A stretch of 60,229 nt of DNA from Betaproteobacteria bacterium (GCA_016195915.1 JACPYS010000010.1:1-60229), one strand, 5' to 3'. Counted from the first letter of the stretch, positions 32,864 through 42,197 are shown. The notes: generated by a model not told the origin, from the letters alone. Program-made: numbers and translations.

Positions 32864-34159
32864 CTACGCCTTTCCCGCGGCGGCGAGCGCGCGGCCGAGG
32901 TCTTCGACCAGGTCGTCCGCGTCCTCCAGGCCGATCGACAGGCGCACCGTGCCCGCAGTGATGCCGGCTTTCTTCAGGTCTTCGTCGGAAACGCGGTAAT
33001 GCGTGGTGGTGGCCGGATGGATGACGAGCGACTTGGCGTCGCCGACGTTCGCGAGGTGGGAGAACACCCGCAGGCTCTCGATGAAACGCCGGCCGGCATC
33101 GCGGCCGCCTTTCATGTTGAAGGAGAACACCGCGCCTGCGCCGCGCGGCAGCAGGCGCCTGCACAGTGCATGGTCCGGGTGGCTGGCAAGCTCGGGATAC
33201 ATCACCGTTTCAACCAGCGGGTGTTCGGCCAGAAAGGCAACCACCTTGCGCGCATTCTCCACGTGCCGGGGCATCCTCAGGTGCAGGGTTTCGACGCCCT
33301 GCAGAATCTGGAACGCGGTCATCGGCGCCATGCACGCGCCGAAATCGCGCAAGCCCTCGCGCCGCGCGCGCAACAGGAACGCGCGCGTGCCGGACTCCTC
33401 CTCGAAATCCATGTTGTGGAAGCCCGGGTAGGGCGCGCTCAAGGTTTCGAACTTGCCGGAGGCTTCCCAGTCGAAGCGGCCTGAATCCACCAGCACGCCG
33501 CCGATGGCGACGCCGTGGCCGCCGAGGAACTTGGTCGCCGAGTGATACAGCAGGTCCGCGCCCAGCTCGAAGGGCTTCATCAGCCAGGGTGTGGTGAACG
33601 TGGCATCCACCAGCAGCGGCACGCCATGCTGGTGTGCGAGCTTCGAGACTTCCGGGATGTCAAGCACGTCGAGCCCGGGGTTGCCCAGCGTCTCGCCGAA
33701 GAACAGCCGCGTATTCGGCTTTGCCGCGCGGCGCCAGTGCTCAAGCTCGCGCGGATCGATGAACGTGGTCTCGATGCCGAAGCGCGACAGCGTGTAACCG
33801 AGCAGGTTGTGAGAGCCGCCATAGAGCGAGTTCGAGGCGACGATATGCCCGCCGGAGCCCATCAACGTGGCCACCGCGAGGTGCAGCGCCGCCTGTCCCG
33901 AGGCGGTGGCGATTGCGCCTACGCCGCCCTCGAGCGCCGCCATGCGCTCTTCGAGCACCGCCACCGTCGGATTGGAAATGCGCGAGTAGATGTGCCCGGC
34001 GCGTTCCATGTTGAACAGCGAAGCCGCGTGCTCCGAATCGCGGAATACGAACGAGGTGGTCTGATAAATCGGCACGGCGCGCGCGCCGGTGGCCGCGTCG
34101 GGCGACTGGCCCGCGTGCAGCGCAAGCGTGTCGAAGCCGGGGTATTTCGGACCGGACAT
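32864..34159 (-). CDS. metY: O-acetylhomoserine sulfhydrylase
   Basis: This 431-residue Cys/Met-metabolism PLP enzyme has YQTTSFVFRDSEHAASLF, SNPTVAVLEERMAALEG, the PLP lysine in LLYHSATKFLGGHG and C-terminal DLVEDLGRAL. Length and opening (FDTLALHAGQSPDAATGARA) match MetY rather than cystathionine synthases. It makes homocysteine from O-acetylhomoserine and sulfide in the cytoplasm. The start is preceded by a REP-like hairpin (34173-34200). The upstream gene at 34238 is unknown, and the two may share a transcript. Confidence 0.92.
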   Translation of the reverse strand: MSGPKYPGFDTLALHAGQSPDAATGARAVPIYQTTSFVFRDSEHAASLFNMERAGHIYSRISNPTVAVLEERMAALEGGVGAIATASGQAALHLAVATLMGSGGHIVASNSLYGGSHNLLGYTLSRFGIETTFIDPRELEHWRRAAKPNTRLFFGETLGNPGLDVLDIPEVSKLAHQHGVPLLVDATFTTPWLMKPFELGADLLYHSATKFLGGHGVAIGGVLVDSGRFDWEASGKFETLSAPYPGFHNMDFEEESGTRAFLLRARREGLRDFGACMAPMTAFQILQGVETLHLRMPRHVENARKVVAFLAEHPLVETVMYPELASHPDHALCRRLLPRGAGAVFSFNMKGGRDAGRRFIESLRVFSHLANVGDAKSLVIHPATTTHYRVSDEDLKKAGITAGTVRLSIGLEDADDLVEDLGRALAAAGKA

Positions 34160-34172
34160 GGATGGCTACTCC

Positions 34173-34200
34173 CGTCATCCCCGCGGATGCGGGAATCCAG
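34173..34200. repeat. REP-like palindromic intergenic repeat
   Basis: GTCATCCCCGCGGATGCGGG followed by AATCCAG resembles the dispersed proteobacterial repeat of the form TCATTCCCGCGAAAGCGGGAATCC. It folds as CCCGC-GGAT-GCGGG between metY and the upstream gene. It may stabilise mRNA or end transcription partly. Confidence 0.55.
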
Positions 34201-34237
34201 AGCGACCGTGCTCCCGCCTGCGCGCGGAGCGGACGGC

Positions 34238-34792
34238 CTAGTGTAGGTTCTTTCGATTCGGTGCCACGGTATAGCTTTCGAACGCGCGTTCCTGCTTCTT
34301 GTCCGATTTCTTCTCGACCCAGTCGCGGTCGAACAGGTCGTTCACCAGCGCCAGCGCTTCATCGACGCGCGGCTTGTCGAACTGGCGCCCGAGAACGGCC
34401 GCGACGTCCTCGAGCATGCAGCGGCGCTGCGCCTCGTGAATCGCCTGGGCGTTGGGCCCGACGAACAGCAGTCGGCTCTCGTCCTCGCCGTTGTCGAGAT
34501 AGATGGTGAAGTCGACCTCGACCGCCTCCTCGCAGTACGGCCCGAGCAGCGCGAGCGAGCGTTCGAGCACCGGCTCGAAGGTGCGGCCAATCTCACCGGT
34601 CCAGCACACATCGAGCATGCGGTTTGCTTCATCGAACTGGATGCCGGGTTCGTTGGGTTCGAGGCTCTTCACCTCGTCGATGGCGCCCAGGTCGAGATAA
34701 TCGAGCCAGGGTTCGAGTGCCGACTCGATCTGGGTCTTGGAGACTCCCTCGAGAATCGGGACGCTGGCGTGAACGTGCACTTCCATCCGCAT
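34238..34792 (-). CDS. Hypothetical protein, DUF6806-like, 184 aa
   Basis: This 184-residue soluble protein opens MRMEVHVHASVPILEGVSKT and has a conserved-looking core FDEANRMLDVCWTGEIGRTF with VEVDFTIYLDNGEDESRLLF. It ends with charged WVEKKSDKKQERAFESY. I believe this is the DUF6806 family of betaproteobacteria, without known function. ATG 34792 or, less likely, ATG 34786 is used; upstream open codons are shadow sequence. It lies 78 bp before metY. Confidence 0.7.
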   Translation of the reverse strand: MRMEVHVHASVPILEGVSKTQIESALEPWLDYLDLGAIDEVKSLEPNEPGIQFDEANRMLDVCWTGEIGRTFEPVLERSLALLGPYCEEAVEVDFTIYLDNGEDESRLLFVGPNAQAIHEAQRRCMLEDVAAVLGRQFDKPRVDEALALVNDLFDRDWVEKKSDKKQERAFESYTVAPNRKNLH

Positions 34793-35028
34793 GGCGGGTG
34801 GCCTCGTAAGAGGGGATGGTGGTCGAATCTTAGCATGCCGCCCGGCGCCGCCTGTACGCCCATCCCGGGTAAACCGGGTTCGCCGCAGTGCGTTGTTTAT
34901 ACGGTAGTTGTCGCGAACCCTCACGGATTCCGACGGATCGGGCTTGGGAAACGCCCGGCGGCACCGATATAAGGGCAATGAAAGCGCAGCATAGTCCCAT
35001 GAAGGAGTACGCAGTGGAGCCAACCGTG

Positions 35029-35262
35029 ATGAACGTCCTTTACAACAGCCCGACTTACGTCGTCGTCGAATACTCCGGCCAGGAGGGGATCGAACTAGTC
35101 GACAAGGCGGCCGGGCGCGGCGCGTACTTCGAAGGCCTGATCGCGCGCAAGTTCCGCTCGCACATCCAGCACATATTCGATGAAAGCCCGACGGTCGATT
35201 GCGTCGATGCGTTTCTGGGCCATTACGACGCGCTGCTGACCACGGCCGTCGTTTACCACTGA
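35029..35262 (+). CDS. DUF3567 family protein
   Basis: This 77-residue protein opens MNVLYNSPTYVVVEY and ends DAFLGHYDALLTTAVVYH, matching the DUF3567 family (N-terminal MxMLYNS, C-terminal DEFLGxYDxLMxxPVVLH), which is almost confined to Betaproteobacteria. It is thus useful evidence for the host. Function is unknown. GGAG lies 9 nt upstream of ATG 35029; the in-frame ATG at 34999 would add ten residues. Confidence 0.88.
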   Translation: MNVLYNSPTYVVVEYSGQEGIELVDKAAGRGAYFEGLIARKFRSHIQHIFDESPTVDCVDAFLGHYDALLTTAVVYH

Positions 35263-35318
35263 GCCGGGGTTCGCCACTCATTCACCTGAGCAGCGCGCGC
35301 ACGTACACTACGTGCCCG

Positions 35319-36470
35319 ATGGTTCTGCCCGACTACGACGGCGGCGGTTTCGCCAACCTGATCGCCTCCTGCGTCGAAGCGGCCGGCGGCGTTGCCTCGC
35401 TGCCGGGCGCCGCGCTTGCGCCGCCCGCGCAGCTCGCGCAGGCGCGCAACATCATCCTGTTGCTGATCGACGGACTCGGACATGATTATCTCACCGGCCG
35501 CGGGCAGGGCAGCGCGCTCGCCGGAGGACTCGCCGGCAAGCTGACCTCGGTATTTCCATCGACGACCGCCAGCGCAATCACCACTTCGTACACCGGACGG
35601 ACCCCGTACGAGCACGGGATCACCGGCTGGCACACTTATTTCTCCGAGGTCGGCGGCGTGGTGGCGCCGCTGCCGTGCAAACGGCGCGGCAGCGAAACCG
35701 CGCTCTCCGCCGGAGAAGCGCAATCGATCTACTCCGCGCCGTCGATGTTCGATCGACTGGCGCGCCGCTCGATCGTTGTCACCTACCGGCCGCTCGTCGA
35801 ATCGGCCTATAACCGCCACCACTGCGGGCGCGCCGAGCGGCGCGCCTACGACAAGCTTGGCGGATTGGTGAGCGAGATCGAAGCGGCCGTGAAGTCCGGC
35901 GGCGACGCGAAGTTCATCTACGCGTACTGGCCGGATTTCGACACCCTCTCCCACCGCCATGGCGTTGGCAGCCCGCAGACTGCCGCGCATTTCGCGGCGA
36001 TCGACGCGGCCTACGCCGAACTGCTGCGGCGCCTCGCGGGTACCGAAAGCACCATCGTGGCAAGCGCGGATCACGGTTTCATCGATTGCGCGCCCGGCGA
36101 CATGCTGGACCTCACCGCGCGCCCGGCGCTTGCCGCCCTGCTGCGCGAACCCCTGTGCGGCGAGCGGCGGACGGCGTTCTGCCACGTGCTGCCCGGGCGC
36201 AAGGCGGAGTTCATGGCGCGCGCCGAGGAGTGGCTGGAATACAAGGCCGAGGTGAGGGAGTGCGGCGCGATGCTCGCGGAGGGCTGGTTCGGCGGCGGCG
36301 CGCCGCACCCGCGCATCGCCGAGCGCGTGGGCGACGTCGCGCTCCTGATGCGCGAGCGCTACAGCATCATCGACCGCTTGCCAGGCGAGAAACACCATGT
36401 TCACATCGGCAACCACGGCGGTACCAGCGCCGAGGAAATGTACGTACCCCTGATCCTCGCGGAGGCATGA
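35319..36470 (+). CDS. Alkaline phosphatase-family phosphodiesterase
   Basis: This 383-residue metal-dependent hydrolase of the nucleotide pyrophosphatase/phosphodiesterase group has NIILLLIDGLGHDYL, where the first metal Asp sits, SVFPSTTASAITTSYTGRTP with the nucleophile Thr, YWPDFDTLSHRHG, and ASADHGFID. The last two supply the remaining metal Asp/His. A final metal His is likely in HIGNHGGTSAEEM. No signal peptide is seen, so it is probably cytoplasmic. The substrate is unknown. ATG 35319 precedes the conserved FANLIASCV; the frame remains open upstream but as DUF3567 shadow. Confidence 0.85.
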   Translation: MVLPDYDGGGFANLIASCVEAAGGVASLPGAALAPPAQLAQARNIILLLIDGLGHDYLTGRGQGSALAGGLAGKLTSVFPSTTASAITTSYTGRTPYEHGITGWHTYFSEVGGVVAPLPCKRRGSETALSAGEAQSIYSAPSMFDRLARRSIVVTYRPLVESAYNRHHCGRAERRAYDKLGGLVSEIEAAVKSGGDAKFIYAYWPDFDTLSHRHGVGSPQTAAHFAAIDAAYAELLRRLAGTESTIVASADHGFIDCAPGDMLDLTARPALAALLREPLCGERRTAFCHVLPGRKAEFMARAEEWLEYKAEVRECGAMLAEGWFGGGAPHPRIAERVGDVALLMRERYSIIDRLPGEKHHVHIGNHGGTSAEEMYVPLILAEA

Positions 36471-36471
36471 C

Positions 36472-37260
36472 ATGAAGGCATCAACCAACGGCATCGAGAC
36501 GAACTACGAACTCCACGGCAACACCGGCCCCTGGCTGGTGCTGTCGCATTCGCTTGCGTGCTCCGTGCGCATGTGGGACCCGCAAATCGCCGAATTCTCC
36601 AGACGGTACCGCGTGCTCGCCTACGACACTCGCGGGCACGGGGCAAGCGACGCACCTGCCGGCGCGTATACGCTCGAGCAGCTTGCCGATGACCTGCACG
36701 CACTGCTCGCGCATCTTGGAATCCGCGAGGCGCATTACGCGGGCCTGTCGATGGGCGGCATGATCGGCCAGACCTATGCACTGAAATATCCGGGGGTGTT
36801 CCAGACACTGACGCTTGCGGACACCACCAGCAGCTATCCTGCGGAAGCAGCGCCGCTGTGGGTCGATCGCATCAAGCTCGCGCGCGGGCAGGGAATGGGA
36901 CCGCTGGTCGAGCCGACGCTCGCGCGCTGGTTCACCGAACCGTTCCGGAAAAGCCACCCCGCGGTCAGCCAGAGCATCGGAGCGCTGATCCGCAACACGC
37001 CGGTCGCCGGCTATGCCGGCTGCTGCGAGGCAATCCCGACGATCCGGCTCACGGCGCGGCTGAAGGAGATCCGCACGCCGATCCTGGTAATCGTGGGCGA
37101 CCAGGACGGGGGCACGCCGCCTGCGATGGCGAAGGAGATTCACGCCAACGCGCCGGGCTCGAAGTACGTCGAGATCTCACCCGCCGCGCACCTGTCGAAC
37201 CTGGAGCAGCCTGAGCAGTTCAACCGCGCGCTGGATGGTTTTCTGAAAGCGAACGGCTGA
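36472..37260 (+). CDS. 3-oxoadipate enol-lactonase-like alpha/beta hydrolase
   Basis: This 262-residue alpha/beta hydrolase of PcaD type has LVLSHSLACSVRMWDPQIAE, VLAYDTRGHGASDAP, nucleophile elbow GLSMGGM, acid VIVGDQDGGTPP and His in SPAAHLSNLEQPEQF. PcaD converts 3-oxoadipate enol-lactone to 3-oxoadipate in aromatic-ring breakdown. No other pca genes flank it, so a different small lactone or ester could be the substrate. It starts 2 bp after the phosphodiesterase stop, in one operon. Confidence 0.82.
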   Translation: MKASTNGIETNYELHGNTGPWLVLSHSLACSVRMWDPQIAEFSRRYRVLAYDTRGHGASDAPAGAYTLEQLADDLHALLAHLGIREAHYAGLSMGGMIGQTYALKYPGVFQTLTLADTTSSYPAEAAPLWVDRIKLARGQGMGPLVEPTLARWFTEPFRKSHPAVSQSIGALIRNTPVAGYAGCCEAIPTIRLTARLKEIRTPILVIVGDQDGGTPPAMAKEIHANAPGSKYVEISPAAHLSNLEQPEQFNRALDGFLKANG

Positions 37261-37270
37261 CGCCGGCGCT

Positions 37271-37642
37271 CTAGCCGGTTCCCCTGTCCACCACAGCAAG
37301 CAGGGCGCAGCGCGCCAGAGCGTACTCCGCATCGAGCAGCGCAATCAATGCTTTGGCGGCATGGATGTCCTGCCGTTTTCCGGCGATCTCCACGCGCGCG
37401 CAGAGATCCGCCAAGCGCACAGCGCCAAGGCTGCCAGATGAACCCCTCAACGCGTGCGCCGCGTCGGCGAGCGCTGCCGCATCCGCCGACTCCGCGTGGC
37501 GGCGCAGCTGGACGATCCGGTCCTCGGCCCCGGACAGGAAGACGTTCACTAATTTCGCGAACACCCTTCCCTGCCCTCTGTCCAGCGCCACGAGGTCCGC
37601 GACCTGCATCGTATCCAGCACCGGGTCCGAACCACCGGTCAA
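37271..37642 (-). CDS. Hpt-domain phosphotransfer protein
   Basis: This is a histidine phosphotransfer domain of about 110 residues: the helical bundle segment FAKLVNVFLSGAEDRIVQLR, the phospho-accepting His in DAAHALRGSSGSLGAVRL (HxLRGSSG) and helix SLGAVRLADLCARVEIAGKR. It is presumed to pass phosphate for the hybrid kinase that starts 80 bp away on the other strand. The start is uncertain: TTG 37642 keeps the typical opening DPVLD and has AGGTGGG upstream; ATG 37609 is the alternative. The far-upstream open frame is kinase shadow. Confidence 0.75.
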   Translation of the reverse strand: MTGGSDPVLDTMQVADLVALDRGQGRVFAKLVNVFLSGAEDRIVQLRRHAESADAAALADAAHALRGSSGSLGAVRLADLCARVEIAGKRQDIHAAKALIALLDAEYALARCALLAVVDRGTG

Positions 37643-37721
37643 AGTACCCACCTGTCGACAGGGAATTCGGATTATTCTAGCAGCGCAGTGACATGCACAG
37701 GCCGGCGCAGAAGGGACAATC

Positions 37722-39590
37722 ATGAGCGACGCTACGCTCCCCGTCACGGCCTCCGGGCCACGACTCACGGTCACCGCGAGCGAACGCGAGCGTACGCTCT
37801 CCGAGCGCGTTCGCTTCGCGTACAGCGAAACGCGCCTCGCGATCCTGCTCGTCGGCCCCGTCGTCGTCGTCGTTTGGCTGTTCCTCCGCGACCAGGTCGA
37901 GCAGCAACGCATCGCAAACTGGTGCATCGCGCTCGCCGCCGCCTATGGCGCGCGGCTGTTGCTCGGCGTTCTTCATGCGCGCAGGCAGCCGGCCGAGGAC
38001 GCTCAGGCGGAGCGCAAATGGACCGCGATGTTCCACGCGACGATCGCACTCTCGGGCTTCGCATGGAGCCTGCTCGTATGGCATGTCCTCGAGGAGGCGC
38101 AACCGGTGCTGCGCCTGTCCGGAGTGGCGGTCCTCATCGCCGTCGCCGCGGCGGCGCTGCGCGGGCTCTCGACGCTGCCGCTCGCCTACGCGCTGTTTGC
38201 CGGCGCGATGCTCGCCCCCGTCGCCATTCCATCGATCGCCACGGGCGAAATTGCCGGCGTGATGCTCGGCGTGACGCTGATCCTGTTCCTCGCAGCCATG
38301 ACCGCCATGGTGCACAGCGCCAGCCTCGAGTTCATCCGGCGCGCCGTGCTTCAGGCCGACCTCGCCGACCTGCTCGTGCGCCACGCCAGGGCCAAGGCGG
38401 AGGCCGAGGCGGCGAACCGCGCAAAGAGCGAATTTCTCGCCAACATGAGCCACGAGATTCGCACGCCGATGAACGCGATCCTCGGCATGACCCACCTGGC
38501 CCAGCAGGCGCGCCCCGATCCCGTGCTGGGCGAACATCTCTCCAGGATCGCCGTCGCAGCGAACTCGCTGCTACGCATCATCAACGACATTCTCGATTTG
38601 TCGAAGATCGAAGCCGGGAAACTCGTGATCGAGCCCGTGGAATTCGAGCTCGACGCGCTGTTGCGCGACGTGCTCTCGATCACCGGTGTAAGCGCGCAGC
38701 AAAGAGGCGTCGAGTTCCGCCATTCGGTGGCGCCGGAGGTGCCGCGCGCGGTCGCGGCCGACGCCGTGCGGATCGGGCAGGTTCTCTCCAATCTCTGTGC
38801 GAACGCCGTGAAGTTCACCGACCGCGGGCGAGTGACGCTTTCCGTCGGCATGGCCGGCGAGGATGCGGATCACGTGACGCTGGCTTTTACAGTCGAGGAT
38901 ACCGGCATCGGAATGAGCGCCGCGCAGCAGCGCGAGCTGTTTCAGCCGTTCGCCCAGGTCGACACCTCGAGCACGCGCCGCCGTGCCGGCACGGGGCTGG
39001 GCTTGTCGATTTCGATACGCCTGGTCGAAGCGATGGGCGGGACCATCGGCGTGCAGAGCGAACCGGGACGCGGCAGTACCTTCCGCTTCACGGTCGTCTG
39101 CGGCCGCGTCCGGGCCTCACTCGACGAGGCGGGCGCAGGGCGTAATCTCGACGAGGCGGGCGCAGGGCGTAATCTCGCCGACGCTGACACCCATCTCGCC
39201 GGAGCCCGCATCCTGGTCGTAGAGGACGACGAGGTGAACCAACTGGTCGCGATCGGGATGCTCGAACCCACCGGTGCCTTCGCCAGCATCGCGTCCAACG
39301 GTCGCGAAGCGCTGCGCTTGATTCAGCCCGGAAAGTTCGACGCCGTGCTGATGGACGTGCAGATGCCCGACATGGACGGAATCGAGACCACGCGTACGCT
39401 GCGCCGCGACCCGCACTTGCAGGACCTGCCTATCATCGCCCTGACCGCGAGCGCGATGGCCGGCGACCGGGAAAGACTGCTCGAAGCCGGCATGAACGAC
39501 TTCATCGCCAAGCCGATACGCGTCGCGGCGCTTTATTCCACTCTGGCCAGATGGCTGAACCGGACGCCGGCGCGGTATCGAGATCGGTGA
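37722..39590 (+). CDS. Hybrid sensor histidine kinase / response regulator
   Basis: This 622-residue protein has about five to six hydrophobic segments in residues 35-190 and a short coiled-coil ([20 protein letters not shown]). The HisKA domain carries the phospho-His in [19 protein letters not shown]. The HATPase follows with the N box [25 protein letters not shown] and [13 protein letters not shown] linker holds two identical 9-residue repeats, and a receiver domain ends the protein (phospho-Asp in [31 protein letters not shown]). A stand-alone Hpt protein is encoded next door. The signal sensed is unknown. The ATG follows GAAGGGACAATC. Confidence 0.9.
   Translation: MSDATLPVTASGPRLTVTASERERTLSERVRFAYSETRLAILLVGPVVVVVWLFLRDQVEQQRIANWCIALAAAYGARLLLGVLHARRQPAEDAQAERKWTAMFHATIALSGFAWSLLVWHVLEEAQPVLRLSGVAVLIAVAAAALRGLSTLPLAYALFAGAMLAPVAIPSIATGEIAGVMLGVTLILFLAAMTAMVHSASLEFIRRAVLQADLADLLVRHARAKAEAEAANRAKSEFLANMSHEIRTPMNAILGMTHLAQQARPDPVLGEHLSRIAVAANSLLRIINDILDLSKIEAGKLVIEPVEFELDALLRDVLSITGVSAQQRGVEFRHSVAPEVPRAVAADAVRIGQVLSNLCANAVKFTDRGRVTLSVGMAGEDADHVTLAFTVEDTGIGMSAAQQRELFQPFAQVDTSSTRRRAGTGLGLSISIRLVEAMGGTIGVQSEPGRGSTFRFTVVCGRVRASLDEAGAGRNLDEAGAGRNLADADTHLAGARILVVEDDEVNQLVAIGMLEPTGAFASIASNGREALRLIQPGKFDAVLMDVQMPDMDGIETTRTLRRDPHLQDLPIIALTASAMAGDRERLLEAGMNDFIAKPIRVAALYSTLARWLNRTPARYRDR
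39120..39173 (+). repeat. Tandem 27-bp repeat in the kinase linker
   Basis: Two exact 27-bp copies (CTCGACGAGGCGGGCGCAGG and GCGTAAT) encode LDEAGAGRN twice between the ATPase and receiver domains, and a third partial unit (CTCG-CCGACG) follows. Slippage could change linker length by multiples of nine residues without breaking frame. Confidence 0.85.
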
Positions 39591-39633
39591 CACAGCCTCC
39601 GAACATCGCCTGGCTGCGGGTTGTTCCACTCTG

Positions 39634-40527
39634 CTAACGAGTCCTGGCTTGTGCGTAGGCCGAATAGAACATGTCCAGGATTCTCCTCGCCTCGGTGAGC
39701 AGGGCGTCGTCGGTCCGCGCCCGGTCCCTGGCGCCCCTGAGCAGGGTTTCCAGGCCCTTGGCGTCGGCAACCGGGATGCCGCCTGAGTCGAGGAAACGCA
39801 CCGCGGCGCCGATCGCGTCGAGCGCCGGATCATTGTCGAGCCCGAAGCTCGCGAGCAGAACCTCGAATGTCACGAGGTTGCCGACGTGGCTGAATTCCGC
39901 GCCGTCGAAATCAAAGCCGACGGCCTTCTTCGGACAGTCGCGCGGACGATCGATCCAGGCGAACCGCGCACCCCGATCGATGAATCGCTTGATCAGCCAG
40001 GCGCAGGCGAGGCGATCCACCCAGGGATGCTTGCGAGTGGCCCACAGGCGCCGCAGATACCGGGTCCTGTCGAGCTGCTGCAGCCGCTTGTGGGACGGGC
40101 GCGGTTCCCCCCGGGGATAGGCTTCCCGGAGGCTGCGCTCGAGAGCCGAGATCGCGTCGGCGGCCTGCAGTTTTGCCGGGCCCGGAAAGAAGTCGATCTG
40201 CGACAGCCTTCCGAAGGCGCGCTGCAGGCGATGCATCGTCGTCTGCGCCCTGCGCGGCCCGAGGCGCGGCAACGAAGCTTTCGCCGTGGCGAGTTTCTGC
40301 ACGAGCGTGCCGTAGTCGGCGCTCCGGTCGAACAGCTTGCGCACCTGCGCGAGCTGCCCGGCGGTCTTGAGCTTCAGCTCGAGCGTCATGGCGAAGCCGC
40401 CGGCCGAGCCGATCTCCGACTCCATGCGTGCCAGGACTGCGCTGCCCGCGGAGCCTGCGGGCAGGACGTAGACGCCGTCGCGCAGCACGCCGCAGCCCGT
40501 CTCCTTCAATGCACGCCAGACGCGCAT
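39634..40527 (-). CDS. chrB: Chromate resistance protein ChrB-like, N-terminal frameshift
   Basis: This is a ChrB-type protein, about 297 residues from ATG 40527. It has MRVWRALKETGCGVLRDGVY, a central helical region and the C-terminal domain RTRYLRRLWATRKHPWVDRL, CAWLIKRFIDRGARFAWIDR and FDGAEFSHVGNLVTFEVLLA with His/Glu residues. The family N terminus MRW-L-VLS lies upstream at 40570 (ATGCGCTGG), but in another frame: MRWFSACPAPF reads out of phase while HSTVRMRVWR is in the correct frame. A frameshift of one base between 40570 and 40530 is therefore likely, truncating the N terminus. A promoter is at 40620-40592. ChrB regulates or supports chromate export; no chrA is in the window. Confidence 0.72.
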   Translation of the reverse strand: MRVWRALKETGCGVLRDGVYVLPAGSAGSAVLARMESEIGSAGGFAMTLELKLKTAGQLAQVRKLFDRSADYGTLVQKLATAKASLPRLGPRRAQTTMHRLQRAFGRLSQIDFFPGPAKLQAADAISALERSLREAYPRGEPRPSHKRLQQLDRTRYLRRLWATRKHPWVDRLACAWLIKRFIDRGARFAWIDRPRDCPKKAVGFDFDGAEFSHVGNLVTFEVLLASFGLDNDPALDAIGAAVRFLDSGGIPVADAKGLETLLRGARDRARTDDALLTEARRILDMFYSAYAQARTR

Positions 40528-40591
40528 CCGGACCGTCGAATGGCGCGGGGCAGGCTGAGAACCAGCGCATCGAATCGTGACATTGTTATAA

Positions 40592-40642
40592 GTATTACAT
40601 GTTAGTGACAGTATTGACAAGCTCAAAGATCCGGCGTAACCT
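40592..40642. promoter_or_regulatory. Overlapping divergent promoters of chrB and MATE gene
   Basis: Minus strand: TTGTCA (40620-40615), 17 bp, TAATAC (40597-40592) for chrB. Plus strand: TTGACA (40614-40619), 17 bp, TAACCT (40637-40642) for the MATE gene. The two -35 boxes overlap almost completely, so polymerase or a bound regulator could serve only one direction at a time. Confidence 0.6.
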
Positions 40643-40775
40643 GCCGCGCCATGTAGGACGCCTGGCCGCCGCGAAGGGTGGCCGGGTATCCCAGCCGGGT
40701 CTTACGCAGACACCCGGTCCACAAGGACGCTTTCGTCTCAAGCACTGCTCCAGTCCCCGAGGGGAAGGAGTGTGT

Positions 40776-42197
40776 ATGGACAGCGCAAGCGTCTCGATTT
40801 CCCTGGTATCTGACGGTGCCCCTGCGCGCCCTGCAGCGGCTCGCACCCGGATGCTCCTGGAAGCGCCGATCGTCCCGACGCTCCTGCGTCTTGCCGCACC
40901 CAATGTGCTCAATCTGCTGGCGTTCGTCGGCTTGATCACGTTCGACGGGCTGTTCGTCGGGCGTCTCGGGCCGGATGCCCTGGCCGGCATTTCGCTCGTT
41001 TTCCCCTGGGTCATGCTCATGCAGCATGGGGCGGCGAGCGGCATGGGAGGCGCGGTCTCATCGGCGGTGGCGCGTGCGCTCGGAGCGGGCCAGCGCGAGC
41101 GAGCGAACGCGCTGGCGACGCATGCCGTCTGGCTGGCGCTGATGCTGTCGGCGCTCTTCTCATTTCTCATGCTGCTGGCAGGACCGCTCGTCTACCGATG
41201 GATGGGCGGGCGCGGAGCGATACTTGAAGCGGCTGTTGCCTACGCGAACGTAGCATTCGGCGGCGCGCTGTCGATCTGGATGCTCAATCTTCTCGCCAAC
41301 GTCGTGCGCGGGACCGGGAACATGGGGTTGCCCGCCACGGTGATTGTCGGGTGCGTGCTTGGCCACGTCGTCATCTCCCCGATGTTGATCTTCGGGTCGG
41401 GGCCGATTCCGGCGCTCGGACCGGCGGGCGCCGGATGGGGTCTGGTGACTTCGTTCGGCGCGGGAAGCATCGTCCTGTTCATCCATCTTCGCAGCGCGGC
41501 TGCGCCCGTCACGCTGTCTTTCCGCGGCATACGTTTTCAGTGGCGGCTCCTGGGCGAGTTCTTCCGCGTCGGCGTGCCCGGAATGCTCAATGTCGCGATC
41601 ACGAACATCACCGTGATCGCCTTGACCGGCGTGGCAGGTCACCTGAACCGGGATACGGCGATCGCCTATGCGATGGGTGCGCGCCTCGAATACATCATCA
41701 TTCCCCTGGGGTTCGGCGTCGGCACCGGAATTGTTGCGCTGGTCGGAACGAACTGGGGTGCGAAGCGATACGCCCGCGCCCGAGCCATTGCATGGTCAGG
41801 CGGCGCTGTCGTCGCGGCGGCCTGCGGCGCGGTCGGATTGTTTTTCGCGCTGTTTCCGCGGTTGTGGATGGCGATTTTCACAGCCGACGAAGAAATCATT
41901 CGCATCGGCGTTTCCTATCTGCAGATCGTCGGGCCAGCCTATGCCCTGTACGGATTCGGGATCGGGCTGTACTTCGCGTGCCAGGGATACGGCAGATTGG
42001 CGCTGGCGGTGGTTGCCAACGGCATCAGGCTTGTGCTCGCCGCGGGCGGGGGGTTCATCGCGATGTTCTGGATGCAGACCGGCGCAGCGGGGATGTTTGC
42101 GGCGATCGCGTCGGGATTCGTCATCTATGCCGGGCTTACCGGCATTGCGTTGTCAGGAATCAAGGTCACCCCACAGTCGAAAGGAGGCAGCTCATGA
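40776..42197 (+). CDS. MATE-family efflux transporter
   Basis: This 473-residue transporter of about 12 helices opens with a hydrophilic leader (to about residue 30) and has FVGLITFDGLFVGRLGPDAL, GGAVSSAVARALGAG, NLLANVVRGTGNMGLPATVI in half one and GHLNRDTAIAYAMGARLEYI with GLYFACQGYGRLALAV in half two. It shares the LLEAPIVPTLLRLAAP opening with the paralogue at 27478, where the match is ILEAPIVPTILRFAAP. The substrate is unknown. GGGGAAGGAG lies 6 nt upstream of ATG 40776, and the long open frame upstream lies in front of the promoter. Its stop overlaps the next start (ATGA). Confidence 0.88.
   Translation: MDSASVSISLVSDGAPARPAAARTRMLLEAPIVPTLLRLAAPNVLNLLAFVGLITFDGLFVGRLGPDALAGISLVFPWVMLMQHGAASGMGGAVSSAVARALGAGQRERANALATHAVWLALMLSALFSFLMLLAGPLVYRWMGGRGAILEAAVAYANVAFGGALSIWMLNLLANVVRGTGNMGLPATVIVGCVLGHVVISPMLIFGSGPIPALGPAGAGWGLVTSFGAGSIVLFIHLRSAAAPVTLSFRGIRFQWRLLGEFFRVGVPGMLNVAITNITVIALTGVAGHLNRDTAIAYAMGARLEYIIIPLGFGVGTGIVALVGTNWGAKRYARARAIAWSGGAVVAAACGAVGLFFALFPRLWMAIFTADEEIIRIGVSYLQIVGPAYALYGFGIGLYFACQGYGRLALAVVANGIRLVLAAGGGFIAMFWMQTGAAGMFAAIASGFVIYAGLTGIALSGIKVTPQSKGGSS

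Noticed and set aside
34891-34915. Second LexA-like string (TTTATACGGTAG) near 34.9 kb
   Set aside because: It lacks both CTGT and ACAG at the right spacing, so it is not supported as a LexA box.
34888-35028. Longer N terminus for the DUF3567 protein from 34888
   Set aside because: Family begins at MNVLYNS; a ribosome-binding site precedes ATG 35029, and the upstream codons show no conservation.
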